DNA of 64,000 nucleotides from Mycobacterium paragordonae (GTDB lineage: Bacteria > Actinomycetota > Actinomycetes > Mycobacteriales > Mycobacteriaceae). The stretch lies in contig NZ_CP025546.1 of the NCBI RefSeq assembly GCF_003614435.1, positions 4,650,001-4,714,000 of the forward strand. The letters run 5' to 3'. The notes under the pieces are model-generated. The model was not told where the DNA came from and did not search any database. It worked only from the letters and a program-made list of their open reading frames with translations. Made by a program: the position numbers and the translations under genes. Shown piece by piece: positions 1 to 7,768 of the stretch. Each line of letters begins with the position of its first letter. Position 1 is the stretch's first letter.

Positions 1-1298
1 GCGAAAGCGTCCGAGTCGTCCCGGGTGGCCAGAACCGACCACTGCAGATCGGAATTCGGGATACTCAGCGGCGCGTAGGCCTCCAGTTCTCTGTTACCGG
101 TGTAGTCGGTGCCACTCGTCACGCCGGTCTCGCCACGCTGCGCCGCTTTCAGGCCGGCGCTGCGCACCGGCTGCACCAGCGTCGTACCGCCGAGCCGTAT
201 GGCCCGGTCAGCCACATCGGGTGCGGTGCCGGCGGCGATCACCTCACGCCGGTATTCCTTTGGGTCTTCGAGGAAAAGCCTTGAGTCAGAACGCATCAAA
301 CCGTCGGGGCCGGCGAGGTAGGTTTCGGTTGCCGCCCCCATACCGGCGGCCTGCCACTGCTTGTTGGCGGTCATGATGTAGTTGATCTTGGCGATCGGCA
401 CGGGCAGTGCCATGACGCCGTCGAATCTGCCGTCCAGGCCGATCGGCGACACCACCCACGCGGTCGGCACGTCGAGCTGCGGCTGGTACGGCTCGAAGTC
501 GGTGATCCAGACGAACTCAACGTCGTTGGAGCGCAACGCCTTCAGGTACGCCTCGCGCAGATTCGACTCGCGATACGGTCCGCTCAGGATGTTGGTGCCG
601 AGGTCGGGCCCCTTGTCCACGGTGTAGACGACGTTGCCGTCCATGTCGAACAGTAGGGCGTCCCGGTAGTTGAAACGGCTGACGATGCTGCGCATATAGA
701 AATCGAAGCGAACATTGGCGGCCGACCAGGCGCTGCCGTCACCCGGATCCACCGGCGGGTCGGTATTGGGCCTCGTCGTGGCGGTGTAGTTGGCCTGAAG
801 GTATTTCTCGGCGTTGGTTTTCGGTAGCAGCGCGTTGAGATCGAGCTCTTCACCCGTCACCCGTTCAATGGGCTTGATCATCTGGTCTTGGTAGTAGTTG
901 GCGAGTGCCTGCTGTTGTGGGCCGCTGATCGTCGCGTTGTTCAGTTGATTGAATCCGGCGGTCAGCGCAAGGACGGCCTGGTCGATGCTGAAACCGCCGC
1001 TGTAGACGATCAGTGAGTTCGTCACCTCGCGGAACAACGCCTCGATCTGCCGTTTCTGGGACTCGCGCAACTCGATGAGTCGCTCCGACTCGACTTCACG
1101 CAAGGCATTGCGCCCGGAGATGGCACCGATGTAGCCGATGACAGCGATGGACAGGATGCTCGACAGCAGGAGCGCGACCAGAATCTTGGACTGGATGCTG
1201 ATTTTGAAACGGATGCGGGGCAAGAGGCGGCGGACGCGCTTCTTCCCCGGAGCGCGCTGCGCCTCCGCGTCTAATTCTGTTAGCTCACCCGACGTCAA
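1..1298 (-). CDS. Membrane sensor adenylate/guanylate cyclase, N-terminal part (cut by window edge)
   Basis: The open frame enters the window from the left edge, so only the first ~430 codons are present. I place the start at a TTG (1296-1298) because AAGGGA lies just upstream and the same frame offers no ATG or GTG. A basic stretch (RRLLPRIRFK) precedes one membrane segment at about residues 38-60. A long extracytoplasmic region follows that resembles a double-Cache sensor domain, with motifs such as DALLFDMDGNVVYTVDKGPD and YTGNRELEAYAPL. The position next to rbsK and nadE matches M. tuberculosis Rv2435c, annotated as a cyclase with this kind of sensor half. The second membrane helix, HAMP and catalytic domains would lie outside the window, so the cyclase activity is inferred from synteny and not seen. 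A histidine kinase or chemoreceptor with the same sensor cannot be excluded from this part alone. Confidence 0.7.
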   Translation of the reverse strand, partial: MTSGELTELDAEAQRAPGKKRVRRLLPRIRFKISIQSKILVALLLSSILSIAVIGYIGAISGRNALREVESERLIELRESQKRQIEALFREVTNSLIVYSGGFSIDQAVLALTAGFNQLNNATISGPQQQALANYYQDQMIKPIERVTGEELDLNALLPKTNAEKYLQANYTATTRPNTDPPVDPGDGSAWSAANVRFDFYMRSIVSRFNYRDALLFDMDGNVVYTVDKGPDLGTNILSGPYRESNLREAYLKALRSNDVEFVWITDFEPYQPQLDVPTAWVVSPIGLDGRFDGVMALPVPIAKINYIMTANKQWQAAGMGAATETYLAGPDGLMRSDSRLFLEDPKEYRREVIAAGTAPDVADRAIRLGGTTLVQPVRSAGLKAAQRGETGVTSGTDYTGNRELEAYAPLSIPNSDLQWSVLATRDDSDAF

Positions 1299-1439
1299 TC
1301 GGCTTCCCTTCTGCCACCGGTCTGTCTCGGGTCCCCGATCACGCTGCAGACTAGCTCTCTGACCGGTGGATATCGGCGTTTTGCCGAAAAGTGACGTCGG
1401 CGCGTGTCCGAGAATTCACCGTTTGGTGACGCCGGGCTT

Positions 1440-2192
1440 TCAGTGGATGGCGCGCTGCCAATCCACGACGAACCGATGCGCGGGGTCCGAAGGGTCGACC
1501 GCACAAGGAAGTTCGAGCCCGACCGCGAGGTATGGCACGTGATCGTCCGGAATCGATTGGACGCTGCGGCCGACGATCGGTGCCAGATTCGGGAAGCGAA
1601 GCTCCATCTCGACGACGTACTGCGGGGCGTCGAGCAGTTCAGGCATCGCGGTCGCCTCTCTGCCCAAGCTGCGCAACGTGTTTCCGGTCGGTGCAAACGA
1701 CCTGAGCACACCCGGCACGCGCTGACCCGACGCGAGCAGCTGCGCTGCCGACGCCCACTGGCCCGACGCACTGCCATGGCGCTGCTTGTGCTCGTTGTAT
1801 GCCGTCGCCAGGTCCGCGGCACTCGGCTGCGCGACCGTCGTCCTGCGTACCGCATTGCCGGGCTCGATCCGCACCTTGCTAGGGTTCGCGGAGTCGACCT
1901 GCACCGGGACCACCAACCCCGGTTGCACGGAGGCCATCTGGATCGGGTGCACCGCTTGGCGCACCGTGGCCTCGTAGGGTTCGCGGCCCGGAACCTCGAC
2001 GCTGAGGCTGATCTTGCAGACGTACCGGTCATTGATCACGGTGCCGGTCGATTGCACCGACAGGATCCGCGCGACTCCCGTCAGCGCCGGGCCGGTGAAC
2101 CGGGGCTTCCTGATCCGATACAGGCTGACGCCGACGAACAACATCACCAGGGCCGGGATGCCCCAGCTCAGCAGTGTGGGCAAGATTTCCAT
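1440..2192 (-). CDS. Membrane-anchored protein with duplicated beta-rich module, function unknown
   Basis: This 250-residue protein has one N-terminal membrane segment (about residues 8-25, WGIPALVMLFVGVSLY) followed by a soluble region. Two stretches look like related modules: about 65-110, ending in VPVQVDSANPSKVRIE, and about 190-248, ending in LPCAVDPSDPAHRFVVDW. In each, a 'value at a bound' type beta segment is followed by D-P/N-P and a hydrophobic strand, which suggests internal duplication. I recognise no catalytic motif and give no function. It is divergent from rbsK with 69 bp between starts, and reads toward the cyclase gene with a 141 bp gap. The ATG start directly follows a region with no strong ribosome site, but the hydrophobic anchor supports it. 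Confidence 0.75.
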   Translation of the reverse strand: MEILPTLLSWGIPALVMLFVGVSLYRIRKPRFTGPALTGVARILSVQSTGTVINDRYVCKISLSVEVPGREPYEATVRQAVHPIQMASVQPGLVVPVQVDSANPSKVRIEPGNAVRRTTVAQPSAADLATAYNEHKQRHGSASGQWASAAQLLASGQRVPGVLRSFAPTGNTLRSLGREATAMPELLDAPQYVVEMELRFPNLAPIVGRSVQSIPDDHVPYLAVGLELPCAVDPSDPAHRFVVDWQRAIH

Positions 2193-2261
2193 GGCGGGAC
2201 GGTAACCGGGGCCGGGCGGCTACCGTGCCCAAGTTTCTCGTTCGGCTCTAGTCTCGGTGAC

Positions 2262-3137
2262 ATGTCTGCGCGGGTGTGCGTGGTGGGCAGCATCAACTGG
2301 GATGTGACGCTCGATGTCGCGGATCTGCCGCGTCCAGGCGAGACGGTGCTGGCGTCGTCCCTGGTTTACGCGCCCGGCGGCAAAGGCGGCAATCAGGCGG
2401 TGGCGGCGGCGCGTGCCGGCGCGGAGGTGCGGTTCATCGGAGCGGTCGGCGACGATCCGGCCGGTGACCGGTTGGTGGACCACCTGCGGGCGACCGGTGT
2501 CGGAGTGGACGCCGTCATCCGTCGGCACGGACCGAGTGGGACAGCGATCATCGTGGTCGACAGCGGTGGCGAGAACACCATCGTGGTGGCTCCGGGCGCC
2601 AACACTGCGTTGTCGGTGTCGCCGGGATCGATAGCCGGCTGCGATGTGTTGTTGACCCAGTTGGAGATTCCGGTGCCGACGGCTCTGACGGCCGCGCGGC
2701 AGGCACGGTCGGTCGGTGCTGTCGTGATGGTCAATGCGTCGCCTGCCGGACAGGACGGCGACGCGCTGGCCGAACTGGCCGGCGTAGCCGACGTGGTGAT
2801 CGCGAACGAGCACGAGGCCCGTTCTTGGCCCTGGCGCCCTGCGCATTTCGTGACGACGCTGGGTGCGCGGGGTGCTCGGTACCTGGGCGTCGACGGCGAA
2901 TTCGAGGTACCCGCCCCGGCAGTGGCGGCGGTCGACACCACAGGTGCGGGCGACGTGTTCGCCGGCGTGCTGGCCGCCAGTTGGCCGGGTGGTGCGGGGT
3001 CTGCCGACGGACGGCGCGCGGCGTTGCGGAGGGCGTGTGCCGCGGGTGCGTTGGCGACGCTGGTGCGTGGTGCGGGTGATTGCGCGCCGGATGCCGCAGC
3101 TATTGACGCGGCTGTTTCGGGGGCGTCGTCACAGTAG
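2262..3137 (+). CDS. rbsK: Ribokinase (PfkB family carbohydrate kinase)
   Basis: It phosphorylates D-ribose to ribose 5-phosphate with ATP in the cytoplasm, feeding the pentose phosphate pathway and PRPP synthesis. The 291-residue protein begins MSARVCVVGSINWD, the usual PfkB N-terminus. It has the sugar-binding GGKGGNQA motif at about residues 39-46 and the ATP/anion-hole signature DTTGAGDVFAGVLA at about 225-238, which contains the catalytic Asp. The open frame extends far upstream, but that extension is the antisense shadow of the neighbouring membrane protein. The ATG at 2262 gives the family length, and M. tuberculosis RbsK (Rv2436) occupies the same place. The loop around 180-200 is short (VVIANEHEARSWPWRPAHF), so substrate preference among pentoses or nucleosides is not certain. 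Confidence 0.85.
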   Translation: MSARVCVVGSINWDVTLDVADLPRPGETVLASSLVYAPGGKGGNQAVAAARAGAEVRFIGAVGDDPAGDRLVDHLRATGVGVDAVIRRHGPSGTAIIVVDSGGENTIVVAPGANTALSVSPGSIAGCDVLLTQLEIPVPTALTAARQARSVGAVVMVNASPAGQDGDALAELAGVADVVIANEHEARSWPWRPAHFVTTLGARGARYLGVDGEFEVPAPAVAAVDTTGAGDVFAGVLAASWPGGAGSADGRRAALRRACAAGALATLVRGAGDCAPDAAAIDAAVSGASSQ

Positions 3138-3192
3138 GCCGTGGAACGTGACAGCAAGTATTCGACTGGCCGACCTGCTCGACTGCTGAGTA

Positions 3193-4401
3193 TCAGGCGG
3201 GCAGCGCGCGCCGACCGGCGCGTTCTGCGAAGGCGTCCAGCGCACGCAGAACCTCCGGCGCGCGCCACGCTCGATTACGGCTCTGGTCGGTGAACTCGAC
3301 GATGATCCCGTACCCAACGAGCGGGTCCAAGTACCGGTACACGTTGGTCACGGGTATCCCGAGTTCATCGCTGATCAGTTGGGCATTGACCACAGGGCGT
3401 TTCAAAAGGAGATCCGCCACGCGATAAATGGCCGAGTCGCGGCGGGCTTTGATTTTCGACCCCCATCCGCCTCGTACCGTTCGCAGGTCGGCAACTAGTT
3501 CTCGACCGTTGACGACTGCCAGCATCGAAGCCATCGCTAGTCGTTCAACTATCGGAGCCGGGTCACCGTCGCGATAGGCGGTCAGTGCATCGAAGTATGC
3601 AGTGGTGTCGGTCAGCAGTCCTGCTGAGACGGGGACGGTGACCTGACGGGCCAGCCGCTTGGTGCGCAACATCGATTGGATCATCGCTCGGCCGGTGCGC
3701 CCGTTGCCGTCGGGGAACGGGTGGATGGTTTCGAATTGTGCGTGCGCAATCGCGATCTGCGGAAGGACCGCTATGTTACCGCGTTTGGCAAATTGAATTA
3801 GGTCATCAATGGCTGCTGGAACTCGATCCTGGTGCGGTGCAATGAAATCGGCGCCGCGCGGGCCGAAGTTACCTCCGCCGATCCATACCTGCACCGAGCG
3901 CCATTTACCGGCGATATCTGGCTCGCTCTCGCGCATCAGTGCCTCATGCATGGCTAAAATTGCACCGCCGCTGATCTGGTCGGCCAGGTCGACAGCTGCT
4001 TGCATCGCTCTGGTATTCGCGACGATCATCGAGGCGTTCAGACGCTTGCTGGTCCCGAGCGTTTCGGCTTCGGCGATTGCGCGCGCGGTGGCGGTCAGGT
4101 TCTCAATTTTGGAGCTGGCCGCCGATTCTGTGCGTAGCAACACCGAAGCGAAGGGGGCGATTTCACCACCAAGTTCTGTATCGAACCGCGCGATCTCCTG
4201 GGCGGCTTCCTCCGCGTCAGCGAGAACGCCGGAAGGCAGGCTGACATCCAGGTCCGCGATCTCGGCCGGAATGGCGGCTTGGTACCGACCGGACTGACGA
4301 AGTGCCGCACGCAGGTCGGAGCGCCCGTGGCCGGCCTCGACTGGGGTCTCCCATGTCAGGGTCTCGTATCCCACTCTGGTGCCTGAGTTAACTGATGACA
4401 C
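3193..4401 (-). CDS. Fic-domain protein, class II (built-in inhibitory motif), C-terminal winged helix
   Basis: Fic proteins usually transfer AMP from ATP to hydroxyls of target proteins. The canonical core HPFPDGNGRTGR is intact at residues 227-238: His is the base, Asp binds metal and the Gly/Arg residues bind phosphate. Upstream, residues 96-101 read SSKIEN, matching the S/T-x-x-x-E-G/N inhibitory helix; Glu100 would fold onto the second Arg of the core, so the protein is probably self-inhibited and needs no partner antitoxin. Residues from about 310 on look like a winged helix-turn-helix (DELGIPVTNVYRYLDPLVGYGIIVEF), suggesting DNA binding. The gene sits between rbsK and nadE, which are neighbours in M. 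tuberculosis, so it is an insertion. The GTG start lies 6 nt after a TAAGAT -10 box, so the mRNA is probably leaderless. The target is unknown. Confidence 0.9.
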   Translation of the reverse strand: MSSVNSGTRVGYETLTWETPVEAGHGRSDLRAALRQSGRYQAAIPAEIADLDVSLPSGVLADAEEAAQEIARFDTELGGEIAPFASVLLRTESAASSKIENLTATARAIAEAETLGTSKRLNASMIVANTRAMQAAVDLADQISGGAILAMHEALMRESEPDIAGKWRSVQVWIGGGNFGPRGADFIAPHQDRVPAAIDDLIQFAKRGNIAVLPQIAIAHAQFETIHPFPDGNGRTGRAMIQSMLRTKRLARQVTVPVSAGLLTDTTAYFDALTAYRDGDPAPIVERLAMASMLAVVNGRELVADLRTVRGGWGSKIKARRDSAIYRVADLLLKRPVVNAQLISDELGIPVTNVYRYLDPLVGYGIIVEFTDQSRNRAWRAPEVLRALDAFAERAGRRALPA

Positions 4402-4443
4402 GAATCGATCTTATCATCACTTAACTTGCTAACTGATAATAAG
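4387..4443 (-). promoter_or_regulatory. fic promoter with palindromic operator
   Basis: An imperfect palindrome has 16-bp arms at 4410-4425 (CTTATCATCACTTAAC) and 4428-4443 (GCTAACTGATAATAAG), matching at 13 of 16 positions. A third copy in inverted orientation, GTTAACTGATGACA, lies at 4387-4400 over fic codons 1-5, and a partial fourth (TTATCACTTCC) starts near 4456. The right-to-left -10 hexamer TAAGAT is at 4408-4413, inside the palindrome, and 6 nt before the GTG start. The stretch is far more AT-rich than its surroundings. The layout fits autorepression by the Fic winged helix; that is an inference. Confidence 0.6.
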
Positions 4444-4482
4444 AGCGTCGGTTGTTATCACTTCCAGTCCCCAGAAGGCGAC

Positions 4483-6525
4483 TCAGCCTTCGGGCACCTC
4501 CCGCTCGATTTCATCGAGCCATATCTGCGCGGACATGTCCGATGGTGCGCGCCAATCCCCGCGCGGCGAGAGCGAGCCGCCGTGAGAAACCTTGGGGCCG
4601 TTGGGCAATGCCGAGCGCTTGAACTGGCTGAACGAGTAGAAGCGCTGCACGAAGACCTGCAGCCAGTGCCGGATCTCCGACAACGAATACGTCGGTCGGT
4701 TGCTTTCCGGGAAACCGGGCGGCCAGTCGCCGCGATCCGGGTCGCTCCAGGCATGCCACGCGAGGAACGCGATCTTGGACGGCACAAAGCCGTGCCGCAG
4801 CACCTGGTAGAGCGAAAAGTCCTGCAGCGCATAGGGACCGACCTTGGCCTCACTGCTCTGCAGTTCTTCTTCCTCTCCGGCCGGGACCAGTTCCGGGGTG
4901 ATCTCGGTGTCCACCACCGACTGCAGCACGTCGGTGACATTCTCCTCGAACTGGTCCGAGGATATGACCCACCGAATCAGATGCTGAATGAGTGTCTTGG
5001 GCACGCCGCCGTTGACGTTGTAATGCGACATCTGGTCGCCGACACCGTATGTCGACCAGCCCAGCGCGAGCTCCGAGAGGTCACCGGTCCCCAGCACGAT
5101 GCCGCCGCGCTGGTTCGCCAACCGGAACAGGTAATCGGTGCGCAGGCCGGCCTGCACATTCTCGAAGGTGACGTCGTAGACCTTCTCGCCACGCGCGAAG
5201 GGATGACCGATCTCTTCGAACATTCGCTTGGCGGTCTCGGTGATGTCGATTTCCTCGAATGTGATGCCCAGTGCCTCACCCAACTTGACGGCATTGCTCT
5301 TGGTGTGGTCTCCGGTCGCGAAACCCGGCAAGGTGAAACCCAGGATGTCGCTGCGCGGCCGGCCCTCCCGGTCCATCGCCTTGGCCGCGACGATCAGTGC
5401 GTGGGTCGAATCCAGACCCCCGGAGACACCGATGACCACCTTCGGATAGTCCAGCGCCCGCAGTCGCTGCTCCAGCCCGGCGACCTGGATGTTGTAGGCC
5501 TCGTAGCAATCCTGTTCCAGCCGTTCGCGATTGGACGGCACGAAGGGGAAGCGTTCGATATTGCGCAGCAGACCGATGTCGCCGTCGGGCGGGTCGACAC
5601 GGAATTCGATGCGCCGGAAGGTGTCCGTGACCGCGCGGTGGTGGCGCCGATTGTCGTCGAAAGTGCCCATCCGCAGCCGCTCGGAACGCAGCCGGCCGGT
5701 GTCCACGTCGGCGACCGAACGGCGCTCTCCCTTCGGAAAGCGTTCCGACGACGCCAACTCGGTGCCGTTCTCCCAGATCATGGTCTGGCCGTCCCACGCC
5801 AGGTCGGTCGTCGACTCGCCCTCCCCGGCCGCGGCATACACATAGGCGGCCAGACACCGTGCCGACGCCGAGCGGGCGAGCAGGCAGCGGTCTTCGGCCC
5901 TGCCGATGGTGATCGGGCTGCCGGAAAGGTTCGCCAGCACGGTCGCACCCGCCAGAGCGGCCTCGGCGCTGGGCGGCACCGGCACGAACATGTCCTCGCA
6001 GATCTCGACGTGCAACACGAAGTCCGTCAGGTCCGATGCGGTGAACAACAGGTCGGGGCCGAACGGAACGTCCGCGTCGCCGATCCGGATGCTGCCGCGC
6101 TCACCATCGCCCGGTGCAATCTGCCGGTACTCGTAGAACTCCCGATAGGTCGGCAGGTAGGACTTGGGCACCACGCCGAGCACCACACCGCGATGGATGA
6201 CGACGGCGGTGTTGTAGATGCGGTGCAGGTGCCGCAGCGGGGCGCCGATCACCAGCACCGGAAGCAGGTCGGCAGACGCCGTCACGACTTCCTGTAGCGC
6301 CTCTTCCACGGCGTCGAGCAGGGCATCCTGCAGCAGGATGTCCTCAATGGAATATCCACACAACGTGAGTTCCGGGAAAACCGCCAGGGCCACGCCGTCG
6401 TCGTGGCACTCGCGCGCCAACCCGAGAACCGACGCGGCGTTGGCCGCCGGGTCGGCTATCGAGGTGTGGTGCGTGCACGCAGCGACGCGCACGAACCCGT
6501 GCCGGTATGCGGAGTAGAAGCTCAT
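4483..6525 (-). CDS. nadE: Glutamine-dependent NAD+ synthetase
   Basis: It makes NAD+ from deamido-NAD+, ATP and glutamine-derived ammonia, the last step of both de novo and salvage routes. The 680-residue length equals the mycobacterial two-domain enzyme. The N-terminal nitrilase-type glutaminase has the triad Glu52 (FPELTLCGYS), Lys121 (VPKSYLPTYREFYE) and Cys176 (VEICEDMF). The synthetase domain carries the pyrophosphatase P-loop SGGLDST at about 366-372 and the family segment GTGDLSELALGW. The open frame runs far upstream, but the ATG at 6525 has a strong GGAGGG ribosome site and gives MSFYSAYRHGFVRVAA, the family start. It is divergent from a sirtuin gene 66 bp away, which uses its product, and lies upstream of fic on the same strand. 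Confidence 0.97.
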   Translation of the reverse strand: MSFYSAYRHGFVRVAACTHHTSIADPAANAASVLGLARECHDDGVALAVFPELTLCGYSIEDILLQDALLDAVEEALQEVVTASADLLPVLVIGAPLRHLHRIYNTAVVIHRGVVLGVVPKSYLPTYREFYEYRQIAPGDGERGSIRIGDADVPFGPDLLFTASDLTDFVLHVEICEDMFVPVPPSAEAALAGATVLANLSGSPITIGRAEDRCLLARSASARCLAAYVYAAAGEGESTTDLAWDGQTMIWENGTELASSERFPKGERRSVADVDTGRLRSERLRMGTFDDNRRHHRAVTDTFRRIEFRVDPPDGDIGLLRNIERFPFVPSNRERLEQDCYEAYNIQVAGLEQRLRALDYPKVVIGVSGGLDSTHALIVAAKAMDREGRPRSDILGFTLPGFATGDHTKSNAVKLGEALGITFEEIDITETAKRMFEEIGHPFARGEKVYDVTFENVQAGLRTDYLFRLANQRGGIVLGTGDLSELALGWSTYGVGDQMSHYNVNGGVPKTLIQHLIRWVISSDQFEENVTDVLQSVVDTEITPELVPAGEEEELQSSEAKVGPYALQDFSLYQVLRHGFVPSKIAFLAWHAWSDPDRGDWPPGFPESNRPTYSLSEIRHWLQVFVQRFYSFSQFKRSALPNGPKVSHGGSLSPRGDWRAPSDMSAQIWLDEIEREVPEG

Positions 6526-6591
6526 CGCCCTCCATTCTCGCGTGACCTCAGAAGCTGGTGAAGCCGAGGTCGGCTGACGGGGTTCCGACGT

Positions 6592-7443
6592 GTGCCTAAG
6601 CTCGATGGAGTGGAATCTCCCGAACTCATCGCACTGCTGTCCGGCCGGCGGATCGCAGTGCTGACGGGCGCGGGCCTTTCCACGGACTCCGGCATACCCG
6701 ATTACCGGGGACCTGACTCCCCGCCCAGCAACCCGATGACAATCCGCCAGTTCACGTCCGACCCGGAATTCCGGCAGCGTTACTGGGCGCGCAACCATCT
6801 GGGCTGGCGGCACATGGACAACACGCAACCCAATGCGGGGCACCGCGCGCTGGCGGCGCTGGAACGGGCCGGGGTGGTGAACGGGGTGATCACCCAGAAC
6901 GTCGACCTGCTGCACACCAAGGCCGGCAGTGCCAATGTCATCAATCTGCATGGCACCTACGCCCGCGTGGCCTGCCTGAGTTGCGGCCACCGCATGAGTC
7001 GCGCCGCGCTGGCCGAACAACTCGAGGCGCTCAACCCAGGATTCATCGAGCGTTCCGAGGCTGTCGGCGGCCTGGCGGTGGCGCCGGACGCGGACGCCGT
7101 CGTCGCCGATACCGCTTCCTTCCGCTACGTCGACTGCCCACGCTGCGGCGGCATGCTCAAGCCCGACATCGTCTACTTCGGCGAGAGCGTTCCCAAAGAC
7201 ATTGTCGATCAGGCATATTCCCTCGTCGATCAGGCGCAGGCGCTGCTGGTGGCCGGCTCGTCGCTGACGGTGTTCTCCGGTTACCGGTTCGTGCGCCACG
7301 CCGCGGCCAACAACATCCCGGTGGCGATCGTCAACCGCGGCCGCACCCGGGGTGACGAGCTGGCCAGCGTGACGGTCGACGGTGGCTGTTCGGAGATGCT
7401 GACGCTGCTGGCGGGCGAGCTGGTGCTCAGCGCGCCCTTCTGA
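6592..7443 (+). CDS. Sir2-family NAD+-dependent protein deacylase (sirtuin)
   Basis: Sirtuins remove acyl groups from protein lysines, consuming NAD+ and releasing nicotinamide. The 283-residue protein carries all core motifs: GAGLSTDSGIPDYRG (26-40) for NAD binding, TQNVDLLH (101-108), catalytic His120 in NLHGTYA, a zinc site of two Cys pairs (C128/C131 and C182/C185), and VAGSSLTVFS near 225. The Tyr-x-x-Arg pair of the desuccinylase class is not in its usual place, and the sequence looks closer to the SIRT4-like (class II) group; substrate class is therefore uncertain. Start is GTG 6592; GTG 6610 is an alternative. It is divergent from nadE and absent from this place in M. tuberculosis, where the sirtuin gene (Rv1151c) lies elsewhere. 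Its 3' end overlaps the next, convergent small gene by 17 nt. Confidence 0.93.
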   Translation: MPKLDGVESPELIALLSGRRIAVLTGAGLSTDSGIPDYRGPDSPPSNPMTIRQFTSDPEFRQRYWARNHLGWRHMDNTQPNAGHRALAALERAGVVNGVITQNVDLLHTKAGSANVINLHGTYARVACLSCGHRMSRAALAEQLEALNPGFIERSEAVGGLAVAPDADAVVADTASFRYVDCPRCGGMLKPDIVYFGESVPKDIVDQAYSLVDQAQALLVAGSSLTVFSGYRFVRHAAANNIPVAIVNRGRTRGDELASVTVDGGCSEMLTLLAGELVLSAPF

Positions 7444-7600
7444 CCTCGGCGACGAACTGGCGTCCCCGGTTGTCGACCACCTGCCACGAGGAGGGGCCGA
7501 TCATCCGGGGATGACCGAGCATGTAGACGGCCTGCCGGGCGTCCTGCTCCCGCTCGATGTTGTCGACGCGCATGCCGTGAGATGTCGTCAAAGCCCACAT
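7427..7600 (-). CDS. Small conserved-type protein, 57 residues
   Basis: The ATG at 7600 has GGAGAG upstream and opens a 57-codon frame (MWALTTSHGMRVDNIEREQD...) with a mix of charged and hydrophobic residues and high third-position GC. The central part, MLGHPRMIGPSSWQVVDNRG, looks like two short beta strands around a turn. It has no signal peptide or membrane segment. Its last 17 nt overlap the end of the convergent sirtuin gene. A longer frame upstream to 7681 lacks a ribosome site. I do not recognise a family; it may be a mycobacterial orphan. Confidence 0.55.
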   Translation of the reverse strand: MWALTTSHGMRVDNIEREQDARQAVYMLGHPRMIGPSSWQVVDNRGRQFVAEVRRAR

Positions 7601-7768
7601 TGTTCTCTCCGATTCTGGCTGACTTCGCTGGTACGAAGAGCTTTTCGGAGGCGCCTGTGCGGATCCTCGTGGAATCCTCAACGATTTCTAGAAGCGGAGA
7701 TCTGAAGCGACCGCCGGCGCACAGGGCGCCACGAGCGTTCGCGACTGTAGTCCTCTGAGCCCCAACCG

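Noticed and set aside
1404..2261. Long open frame continuing upstream of rbsK
   Set aside because: It is antisense to the membrane-protein gene, and the ATG at 2262 gives the full RbsK family start.
4426..6297. 623-codon open frame on the + strand
   Set aside because: It is the antisense shadow of nadE, caused by high GC; no ribosome site and no recognisable family.
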